From: Rhododendron vialii
Taxonomy: Eukaryota > Streptophyta > Magnoliopsida > Ericales > Ericaceae
Direction: 5' to 3'
Length of the DNA: 64,000 bases
Assembly: GCF_030253575.1 (NCBI RefSeq)
Contig: NC_080558.1
Span: 4,040,001 to 4,104,000, forward strand
Position 1 is the first letter of the stretch, and each line of letters begins with the position of its first letter. The position numbers were made by a program, and so were the translations under genes. Under the pieces are notes generated by a model that worked only from the letters and a program-made list of their open reading frames with translations, ran no database searches and had not been told where the DNA came from. Shown piece by piece: positions 11,260 through 20,816 of this stretch.

Positions 11260-11415
11260 AAACCCTAACCCTAATTTGGACTCAGAAAATATTTGAGTCG
11301 GTTAAAAAGAACTAAATTATAAGAAGTCGGTTGATATGCCCTATATAAATAAACATTTTAGGATTCCAAAACACATGCATACAAACACGTAACACAATAC
11401 AAACCCTAACCCTAA
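11260..11415 (+). promoter_or_regulatory. Promoter of vWA copy 2: two telo-boxes and a TATA box
   Basis: Telo-box repeats (AAACCCTAACCCTAA-type) lie at 11260-11274 and 11401-11415, with TATATAAATA at 11342-11351 between them. Copies 1 and 3 have only the downstream telo-box, so the upstream one looks like a local duplication together with its ACACAA(C/T)AC prefix. Confidence 0.65.
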
Positions 11416-11437
11416 GTTTGTGAGCAAAACTTCCACA

Positions 11438-14400
11438 ATGGCAACACCACTCCTTGGACCACCGGAGATGCGCCTCTCCACCCTCACCACCTCCACCACC
11501 ACCACTACCACCGCCAATCAACCCAAACCTCCAATGGGTCGCACCGAAAACAATTCCGCCACCTACTTGTCTACCGGAAACCCATGCCTCGACTTCTTCT
11601 TCCATGTAGTGCCCGACACCCCGCCGAAACAATTGGTGCAGAGATTACTTTCGGCATGGGACAGCGACGCGTTAACATCCCTAAAACTCGTGTGCAACTT
11701 ACGTGGTGTACGGGGGACTGGGAAATCCGACAAGGAAGGGTTTTACACGGCGGCGTTGTGGTTGCACAAACACCACCCGAAAACTCTAGCGTGCAACGTG
11801 AGGGCCATAGCGGAGTTCGGGTATTTCAAGGACATGTTGGAGATTCTCTACCGGTTACTCGAAGGACCCGAGATCCGGAAAAAGGAAAAATCGGAGTGGC
11901 AGAGTCGGAGGAAACAAGTGATGGATCGAGACGTAGGCCGAAAGAAGAGGAAGGCGACCGAGGATAGGGAGAAAGTGAAGGGTTTGAGGTTGGGGAAGAC
12001 GGTGGCGAAGGCCAAAAAAGCCTTTGAAAGGTAATTGTCCATTTTTATATATGGATTGGTGATTTTCTGATCGGTTTAGGCTTATTGACAATAAGTTTAG
12101 TAGTATAAAGCTCTTACCATCGACTATACAACCTGAATGATTAATATGGGGTGAGCAAAATAATTGTCAAATCGTGAATCCAAATCAAACTATGTTAAAT
12201 GGTTTGATTTGTGTGTCAAATCGTGAATCCAAACTAAATTGTGTTAAATGATTTGATTTGTGAATTTATGCTAACGGTTCTGATTCTAAATAATATACAT
12301 ATAGACCTACTTTGTTTAGATACACCGAATAAAATTAGTAATTAACTAATCTAATCCTCTATTCCACCACCTTATTCTTTCACTTTCAAGATAAATTCCC
12401 TAAATTCCTATACATGATAGCATATTCATATAACTTCAACACGGCTTGGACTTAGTCAATTGATTTTCCACCCTTTTTGCTTGGTAACTAATTTCCTAAT
12501 CCAATACTCTATTTCATGGCCTATTCATTCACTAATTACTTGTATTCTTCTTTTTATTTAGTTGGTTTATATTAGTTAATTTTGGTAGTTTTAATACTAT
12601 AAGTTTTGGTTCAACTTAGCTATGCAATTTGAAGTACTTTAAACAGTTTATGGAGATGATATCTCAATTCAAGTGAACTGTGGCTCAAAATTGAAACCGA
12701 ACCGCCTTTTAATTGTTTGGATTGATTTGGTTTTATAAATTTTATGGGTTGGTTTGGTTCTCCAAGTTCATAATTTGTAGATAGTGGTTTAATTCTTGGC
12801 TTATTATAAAATCATACCAATCGGGTCTATGTTCACCTCTAGTTATCGCTATGATTAATTTCCAATTATTGTGACATGCATTTTGGACTCAAATACAAGT
12901 TTTAGACGGAAGCAACGTGCACCACCTCGCATTGCCCAATAACTATGTTAGTTCATCGGAACTAGGTTAAAATCTTGGCTCTGTTCTGATTGCAATACGT
13001 ACTTCTTTTGGATGTTTGTAATATGCACAATTGTTCAATTAAAAACATTTTATGGATCAGTTACATGGATTTTATTTTTGGGTATGGGATTTTCGTGTTT
13101 ATGTACCCCATTATATATCAAATACAGATATTATGAACTTAGCAAGGGTGCATTCCATATATATGTGAGAAGACTGTGTGGGGCAAAAACTTTTTATGTG
13201 CACCATTGCTAAAATGAATCGACTCACTTGTTATGTTTTCATGAACGTACTTGTTTTTTTTTTTTTAATTGGCAAAAATAACATTTCATTAACGCACTTG
13301 TTTTCATTAACACACTTGTTGTGGTACTATTTTCTGATCTTTTGTGTTATTCTATTTCCTCTTCGATGGTAGTATATTTTGTTATTTTTCACCAACAGGT
13401 ATAACCGCGATCCGGACTACCGGTTCTTGCACGACCGAGTGTCGGATCTCTTTGCGAAGCTTCTGAGATCCGACATGGAGTTCTACAATGCCGGGGACCT
13501 CTACAAAATCAGCCTCGCGGCCAAATGGTGCCCCTCTCTCGACTCCTCCTACGACAAAGCTACACTCATGTGCGAGAGCGTTGCAAGGTCAGTTAACTCA
13601 TCCCCAAGAGGGTATTCTCAAAATTTCAAACATTGATTTTTCTTAAGAAATATTTATATAAATAAATTTTCAACTTTGACATTTTATTTAAATTCCTAAT
13701 TCTTCTCAAACAGGAAATTATTCCCGCGAGAAGAGCACATAGAGTACCATGACATCGAAGAAACTCACTACGCTTATAGGGTTCGCGACCGCCTTCGAAA
13801 GGACGTACTCGTCCCTCTCCACGCAGCTCTAGAACTCCCGGAAGTCTACATATGCGCAAAGAAATGGAACAACCTCCCGTACAATCGCGTTCCCTCGGTC
13901 GCAATGAAGCTCTACAAGAAGTTCTTCTACAAGCACGACAAGGAGCGATTCGAGGAGTATTTAGAGAAGGTGAAGAGCGGGAAGAGCACAATAGCGGCCG
14001 GAGCACTACTTCCCCACGAGATCATCAAGTCCTTGGACGACGAGACCGGTCCAGAGGTGGCAGAGCTCCAATGGAAGCGAATGGTGGACGACATGGCGAA
14101 GAAAGGCAGGTTAACGAATTGCATGGCGATTTGCGACGTATCGGGGAGCATGGAAGGGACCCCTATGGAAGTCTCGGTCGCGCTGGGCCTTTTGATATCC
14201 GAGCTGAGCGAAGAGCCGTGGAAAGGGAAGCTAATAACATTCAGCGAGAAGCCACAACTTCACACGATCAAAGGAGATAGTCTTCGATCCAAGACGGAAT
14301 TTATCAGGATGATGGAGTGGGGAATGAACACGGATTTCCAAAAGGTCTTCGACCGGATCTTGGAAGTCGCGGTGCAGGGGAAGCTGAGGGAAGACGAGAT

Positions 14401-14770
14401 GATAAAGACGGTTTTCGTTTTCAGCGACATGGAGTTTGATCAGGCCTCGAAGTCCTCGAGATATAGTTATCGCTCGTGTTATGGTCGGGCCTCGGCTAAT
14501 ACTAGTAACAACTGGGAGACAGATTATATGGTGATTGAGAGGAAGTACAAGGAGAAGGGGTACGAGAAGGTGCCGCAGATAGTGTTTTGGAATCTGAGAA
14601 ACTCGGTTGCCACGCCGGTTCCGAGCAAGCAGAAGGGCGTGGCGTTGGTGAGCGGGTTTTCGAAGAATCTCGTGACATTGTTTCTGGAGGGAGGGATTTT
14701 GAGCCCTGAGGCTGTGATGTTGCAAGCTATCAGTGGAGAGGAGTATCAGAAGCTTGTGGTGCTTGATTGA
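11438..14770 (+). CDS. DUF2828 / vWA-domain protein, tandem copy 2
   Basis: Exons are 11438-12030, 13399-13587 and 13714-14770, giving 612 residues. Splice phases and the 189-nt middle exon are identical to copies 1 and 3. The N-terminal Thr-rich leader is the longest of the three. The DUF2828 helical region is followed by a vWA domain with a complete set of recognisable metal-site residues: DxSxS at D402-S404-S406 and the third Asp at D499 (FSDMEFDQAS). The first intron is 1.37 kb, two to four times longer than in the other copies, and contains a short tandem duplication (about 12165-12265). The start is the ATG at 11438, in the same TTCCACAATGGCA context as copy 1. No frameshift or internal stop was seen. 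The cellular role is unknown; the vWA fold implies metal-dependent protein binding. Confidence 0.92.
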
Positions 14771-14866
14771 GGGAAAAGTGTGAAGGAAAAAGGCTAGAAA
14801 TGAAGGCGCATACATATGGCTTTTGAACCCGGATCTTAAAAATGCGGAGTTTCTTGGACAAAATCG

Positions 14867-14872
14867 AATAAA
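14867..14872 (+). terminator. Candidate polyadenylation signal, vWA copy 2
   Basis: AATAAA lies about 100 bp after the stop codon, inside the AATCGAATAAAAAGGG block shared with copy 1. Confidence 0.45.
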
Positions 14873-15027
14873 AAGGGCTTGATTTGATGATTTCAAGTAG
14901 TAAGGATTGTAATGTGACTATCATTTGTGCCAATCGAGTGGGGATTATTTGAATTTTGAATGTCGAGATTTGGGAAGAACAGTAAGAAACAAAAAAGCCA
15001 TTTGTTATGTTAAACAAAAGATATTTG

Positions 15028-15039
<12 letters not shown>

Positions 15040-15087
<48 letters not shown>
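15040..15087. repeat. CT microsatellite
   Basis: About 20 CT units with one interruption lie downstream of vWA copy 2. Ser/Leu frames and Arg/Glu frames across it are artefacts. Confidence 0.95.
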
Positions 15088-15949
15088 ATTTTCAGAGTTT
15101 GAATTGAGAGAAGGAGGGAGTTAGTTCTGCTGGAATATGGTGCCAATAAATTATGAACCCAAATTGAGAACAAATGCCACTAACAAGTATGTGATCAGAA
15201 TCAATGGCCAGGCTAGGATGGATTTTTCGCTCTACGATTGCAAATCTGTAAGAAATGTTTTCATTTCAATCATCTCACATAAAACCACTCCATAATCATT
15301 CAAAGGAGGAAAAATCGCTCCAAGCCCCTCACACTGCCATTTTCACTCGTTTGCGTGTGGTGATCAGGGACTCCAAGGACAAATCACTGTCGAGGGGAAT
15401 CGACCATGCTACCTCGTGGAAACGATCTTGCAACCTTGGGATAGTAAACCCCACCGAGACAAATTGATTAACCACTGCAACAATTCCCTTGGGGTTAAAT
15501 ATAAGAAGTTCTACGGCAAAAGAAGCTTAAAACATTTTACTTGAAAATACCAACAAGAATTCATTGTCATCATGTACCTAGGTAGAAACCAGGCACTTGT
15601 GATAGCTATTTGATGACCATCAGCCATGCATGTATGAAGCTGCTGCTACTATTTTTTGATGTAGTTTTTGTTGGTTTTATGACTTGTTGCTATCGAATCT
15701 GTGGTATGGGCAGGGCCAGCCTCAGCATAAGCCCTATAAGCCTTCGGTCTTGAGCAATTCCTCACTTGGAGTTGGGTTTGGACAACCCAAACATCGAGAC
15801 CGGCACTAGATATGGGGCTGCTGCTGTCAGGAGCCAAGACTGAGGAGTTGATGCGGGTGATGTTTCTTTCTAGTTGAAGACTTTCTTTTGGAGACCATGT
15901 GTTACTATTATAGCTACTAGAGATGAGCCTAACGATGCTTGGACTTTTC

Positions 15950-16125
15950 AACAGCAGCGCTACGCCCACCGCTCGGTTTTGTCGCTCAACATTTTACCAT
16001 CCGTCTCGGCAATCAATAGTACAGATTTTCAAAAAAAAACTCTTCCAAGATCATTCAAAACACTTTTGAATTGTGAGATTGAGAACGGTGGGAAGAGCGG
16101 TATAAGGTGAGCGGTGAGCGTAGAC
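15950..16125. mobile_element. Short MITE-like inverted repeat, copy A
   Basis: The left part (CACCGCTCGG) and right part (GAGCGGTGAGCG) are complementary, around a core with GCAATCAATAGTACAGATTT. The core and arms match a second copy at about 62380-62545 (GTAATCAATAGTCCGAATTT, GATTGAGAGCGGTGGG). Terminal duplications were not resolved. Confidence 0.5.
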
Positions 16126-16479
16126 TTTCTGACTGTTGGAAACTTGTGTGCTTCCCTTCCTATCAAGACAGGTGGATCAGGAGTACTTTTCCTATCTCTT
16201 TAAGCTGCTGTTGCACTCAAGCCATAGATTACTACTGTTATAAGGCCCTGTGGCATTTTTTGTGACCTCTGCTTCCTCTGTTTTTGTTCTGTTTTTTTTC
16301 TTCTTCCAATTCTTCATTGGAAGTGTTGATATAATGTGTTGTCCAAACTGCACTTAAATTTCCCCCTATTCTATATCAAGGAGAAAAGGAGGGGACGTGG
16401 GATAAACAACCCCCGAGTGGCGTTTAGACCACCACTGCAACACTACCTCGCTTATAGCGAGCTTTGAACGCAAGACCGA

Positions 16480-16790
16480 GGATCAAAGAAGTGTCATCTC
16501 AATTCACCCATTGACTTTTTTCTTATTTATAAACCATAGTCAATGCACTTAAAAAACAATACCTCGCAGAATCCTACTATCAAAACAATCATAACTTATG
16601 TGAGCGTGTGTTGTGTATATATTTGTGTAAAGGGTTAGTGGTTTAGGAATTTTTCCTCTTAAAATTGCAGATGCTACAAGTTTTTATGGCACTGACTTTT
16701 TGAGTTAAAAAGAAAATTCTATGGTGTAAAATTTTGAAAAAAAAAAAAAATCTTCTCGAATTCGTAGCAAAAGGTCTTGATGGAGTAATT
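16480..16790. repeat. Duplicated 3' flank shared with the spacer after vWA copy 1
   Basis: Blocks here (AATGCACTTAAAA, CCTCGCAGAATCCTA, AGATGCTACAAGTTTT, AGAAAATTCTATGGTGT, AAAGGTCTTGATG) recur in the same order at about 6500-7110 after copy 1, where a MITE interrupts them. This shows that the duplicated unit extended past the genes. Confidence 0.75.
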
Positions 16791-16992
16791 ATCCAGTGCT
16801 GCCCCAAAATCATTCTTCACTATAAATTTATGTTGTATCCATACACTTAGTCTTGGATTTTCACACACACAAGTGTGTGTGTGGTGCACAAAGATATACT
16901 CTTTGGTACCAAGTGGCCGTATCCCAGAAACATCCAATAATTTTTCATTAAACATAGACCAAATCTCTTTACCCACTTTTTATTATTCAATT

Positions 16993-17142
16993 CAATAGTC
17001 CGGGAGTACCGTCACGTGGTACTCCGGACCACTTTATAATCACATATTCTTGTAGAGTTCATATACTTATTGGTAGACCTGACAAAAATGTGTGGTTGTA
17101 AAATGGTCTGGAGTACCACGTGACGGTATTCCCGGATTATTG
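16993..17142. mobile_element. Small foldback MITE, about 150 bp
   Basis: Near-perfect arms of about 50 bp (CCGGGAGTACCGTCACGTGG at the left; CCACGTGACGGTATTCCCGG at the right) surround a short loop. The target duplication is unclear, so the family is not assigned. Its right end touches the duplication of the next MITE. Confidence 0.75.
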
Positions 17143-17151
17143 TAAAAATAA

Positions 17152-17282
17152 GGGAAAATGATAGCCAATGACGTGTTTTGATAATTAATACCTGCCACGG
17201 ATATTTTCAGCATTAACAAATGTTCTCAACATCTCCTTGGCAAGTATTAATTATGAAAACACGTCCTGGCCATCATTTTCCC
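17152..17282. mobile_element. Mutator-type MITE, 131 bp
   Basis: Inverted ends GGGAAAATGATAGCCA and TGGCCATCATTTTCCC are flanked by a perfect 9-bp duplication TAAAAATAA at 17143-17151 and 17283-17291. The arms extend inward through the ACGTGTTTT/AAAACACGT region. Confidence 0.88.
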
Positions 17283-17308
17283 TAAAAATAATTTTAGCTT
17301 TTTCACTT

Positions 17309-17485
17309 CTTTTTTCAATCGTCATACATTAGCGGGGGGGGGGGGGGGGGGGGGTTAGGATTAGCACGATGTCCAAAAGCTATCCATAACTTGGGACCCA
17401 AGGGTGTTGCCCCAGCAGGGGTCGAACCCAGGACCTCCCTCATAGGGGAGAAATGACATACCAACTGCACTAAGCAGTGGTTGTC
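17309..17485 (-). mobile_element. tRNA-derived SINE
   Basis: On the minus strand it carries an A-box-like TAGTGCAGTTGG (about 17460-17472) and a B-box GGTTCGACCCC (17418-17428), the internal RNA polymerase III promoter of tRNA-derived SINEs. Perfect 15-bp target duplications TTAGCTTTTTCACTT lie at 17294-17308 and 17486-17500. The short T-rich run just inside the left duplication is the minus-strand A-rich tail. A run of 21 G (17334-17354) inside the element is unusual. It is not a working tRNA gene. Confidence 0.85.
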
Positions 17486-18220
17486 TTAGCTTTTTCACTT
17501 ATAATATGTCATTTTAGGCCTTTTATGGAGTAGTTGGGATAACAAGTTTCTTTTTGGAGTTTTTAAATATTCATATCCTTATGCGTCACTCCTCGTAAGT
17601 CTCCATCCTTTGACTTTTTTGCACTTATGTTTTCATCCTTTCTCTTTTTTAATACCAATTGTACCCTTACATATAAATATGCATAACAGATGTTGCCTAA
17701 ATAGGTGGCATGTGATTATGGTTTCCTAATTAAATGGGATTTGATTGATGATTTGAAAATGAAGGGGGATAATTCAAATCTTTGTTATCTTTTTTCCAAA
17801 ACCTTTTAAAACTAACTAAAATCCATTCCATATACACACCAAATCCCCATTGAATAAACACATCATGAATGGAAAGAAATTTATAATAAGTGTTTCTTGG
17901 TTAATTATATACATGATTTTTATAACATACACGAAACCATCGCCTCATATCATATTCGTGACATCTATTCGCAATTATGGAATCGATTTTATTATTAAAA
18001 CATGACATATTAAGATCATGGCGCAATTCGAATCAATAAACCTAACATCTATTCCATAAAAACATGACAATCGTTAATCCCAACAAATAAACGCGAAATC
18101 GATTCCACCATGAAATCGGTTTCATAAACATGACAGATTTCAAAAGAGAAACTTTAAAATTATGGCAAATTTCATAAATCGATTCAAGTACCCGGTTGTG
18201 CAATCCGCCATGAACTTCAA

Positions 18221-18490
18221 CCATGGCAGATTTCTAAAAAATTGAACCTAAAAACTGAACATATAAACATGGCAGATTTCATCTGCATGTACATAATACA
18301 ACCCCAAGCCTTGTTGCCTCGGTATGAACTTCAAAATCATGATCATGAACATAAAAATCTATCATGTTTCATGAATCTGAACAGGAACTTTAAAACATGG
18401 CAGATTTCTAAAAAATTGAACCTATAAACATGGCAGATTTCATCTTCATGTACGTAATACAACCCCAAGCCTTGCCGCCTCGGTCTCCTC
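18221..18490. repeat. Imperfect tandem duplication
   Basis: ATGGCAGATTTCTAAAAAAT followed by CAGATTTCATCT(G/T)CATGTAC and CAACCCCAAGCCTTG occurs twice, at about 18221-18325 and 18394-18485. The spacing is about 160-173 bp. Surrounding DNA (17900-18240) also carries scattered AAACATGACA-type words. Confidence 0.75.
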
Positions 18491-19516
18491 CACTATGGCG
18501 TTCTCGACCCAATCAGACCCAAAGTACCTTCATTTTTGTCGTCGTTGGAGAGGGGTATCGCGTTCATGGAAATAGTGTCACCGGTGGAGTTTTTGTGGAG
18601 AAACAGATTTGACCCCATGCCCCATCCGTGCATCTTCCCCGTACGTTGCCACTCCATGCTCACCACCGATCGCTGCTCACCGCCGCTTGCCCTCGCTTCG
18701 ATTTTGGGGGATTCATGTCATCGTTCGCCGCTTGCACCGCCGCTCGCCAATTACTGGGAGATTGCACGAAAATCCATTTTATTTTCAATCATCAAAATCA
18801 TCATCTACAATGTTAACAGCAATATCATAATCATAAACAACTTCACCATCTCCACCTCCTAATATCCGCTAGTACATCGCGGAAGAGTGGACATCGATGA
18901 CCACTGGACGATGCGGTGAATCATTGAAACGCCAATTTAAATCATAAAAAAATGAATTTGGGGCACTTACGAACTGGAACCATTCAAAAATCGTTCTTTC
19001 TCCTTAGATGACTAGTGTTTTCCGGCGATGTCGATTAAGGATCGGCGAGGATGGAGGACTGAGTCTAGTGATGAAGGATGGAGGATGGAAGACGAAGTCG
19101 ACGGAGGACAAGAAATAATTTCTCAGATTTGTTCTCCATGAGGATGTGATATTGTGTGGTGGTTTTTTCATCCTAATTTCAAATTACTTATAATAGTACT
19201 TGGAAAGCAAAAAGTTAGGGATTTGATATGAATTACAATTGGAAAAATAGCAATTAGGGCCTGGAAGATTTGAAATAGATACGGAAAGCATGACTTTAGG
19301 GATTTGGTAAGTGTAGATATCCATAAATTACTGCACGGGACCTTCGAGGTTATTTTTCAGTCCCAAAAATCATTGCTTATATAGGCTCCCAAAAAACAAA
19401 GAAATTCCATAAATATAGTCCTACACGAGGGTAAGATGGGGTTTTTTAAAATTAGAGGACGAAAACATAACTTGAAAAAATGGCCAGGATGAAAACATAC
19501 GTCGATTAAGGTCTAA

Positions 19517-20564
19517 GGCCATCCACAGTGGCATAATCAAAAATGGATAACGAAAAGTTGACACATCAGCTTTTGATTATCCATTTAAGAGGTTGCTAAG
19601 CTTAACAATATTGAGGTTCACAATGGTCACTTCTAGTCCATAAGGGATACACTACAATTTCATTCTCTCTCCCCTTGTGTTTTCCATCATTGATCACTTC
19701 CCTCCATTACACATTTTTTTGGCAAAAATATATCGATTTTCTCTTTTAATTTTGGGAAAAAATTGGTGACTTCCTTCCCTAATATTATGAATTTGGAAAA
19801 AAAATCATGTACTCAAAAAAAAAAAATGTGTTCTTGAATTTGTAAAAAAATGTAAGGTTATTTATGTACTCAACCACAGGGAGAGGAACGAAAAGAGAAT
19901 AAAATAAAAACGGAAAAAAAAAAGTGAAATACCTTAACGTGGCGACAAATGTTTTTCACCATTGATCACTTCCCTCCATTACGTTTTTTTTTGGTGAAAA
20001 TATATCGATTTTCTCCATTAATTTTGAAGAAAAAATTGGTCACTTCCTTTCCTCATATTATGAATTTAGAAAAAAAATCATGTACTCAAAAAAAAAAAAT
20101 TAGATGTGTTCTTGAATTTGTAAATGAATGCAAGGTTCTTCATGTACTTAACCACAAGGAGAGGAACGAAAAAGAATAAAATAAAAACGGAAAAAAAAAG
20201 TGAAATACCTTAATCCGGTGACAATAAGTTGAATTATAAATGATTAAAAGATATGAGCTTCACTTTTGGAGGAAAAGAAAAAGAAAGAGTTTGTGGCTGA
20301 AGAAAATGAGATATAGAGCAGGTGAAGAAAATACCATTTGAAATACGTGTGCATATAAATTTTAGAACCAGTTAACTTATGTGGTGTGAGATTCACAAAT
20401 TTTGATTATTGAAAAAGGTTGCTAGTTTTGGTTATCCAAAGCCCAAAATTTGATTATTTCTAAGAATGTTGTTAAATTTGATTATACCATTGTGAGCCAT
20501 ATTTTACCCCAATATTGTTAACTTTAAAAATAATTTGCTTTTGATTGTGCCACTGTGGATGACT
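19517..20564. mobile_element. PIF/Harbinger-like non-autonomous element, about 1.05 kb
   Basis: Inverted ends are GGCCATCCACAGTGGCA at the left and TGCCACTGTGGATGACT-type at the right, with TAA on both sides as the likely 3-bp target duplication. The interior holds an imperfect tandem duplication of about 270 bp (roughly 19685-19945 and 19956-20225), each unit beginning with ATTGATCACTTCCCTCC. No transposase was seen. Confidence 0.72.
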
Positions 20565-20694
20565 TAAGGATGAATCTTTAAGTCTCTCTTTCTTTTCAGC
20601 AAAGCCCAGTAGGTTAGTCAGAACGCAATTAATCTTGTGACCAAAATAACCTAAGTCGGTTATTTAAAAAGTCGGTTTAGTTCGGATTGTTCCC

Positions 20695-20775
20695 TATTTA
20701 AATAACACATTCAAGGATTCCCAAAACCACATGCATACAAGCTCGATCGGAGCACAATACAAACCCTAACCCTAA
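20695..20775 (+). promoter_or_regulatory. Promoter of vWA copy 3: TATA box and telo-box
   Basis: TATTTAAATA lies at 20695-20704 and AAACCCTAACCCTAA at 20761-20775, about 42 bp before the start codon. Upstream blocks (AAGTCGGTT, GCCCAGTAGGTT) are shared with copies 1 and 2. Confidence 0.65.
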
Positions 20776-20816
20776 TTTCGTCCCAAAACCATCACAGAAG
20801 AAGCAAAAGTTCCGCA

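Noticed and set aside
11420-11437. Upstream start for vWA copy 2 (MSKTST leader)
   Set aside because: It begins at GTG, not ATG; the ATG at 11438 aligns with copies 1 and 3.
16385-16500. Second tRNA-derived SINE (GCGTTCAAAGCTC on the minus strand)
   Set aside because: Only a B-box-like word was found, with no A-box, tail or target duplication.
17380-17490. tRNA gene on the minus strand
   Set aside because: A- and B-box motifs are present but no cloverleaf with matching stems is seen; 15-bp target duplications make it a SINE.
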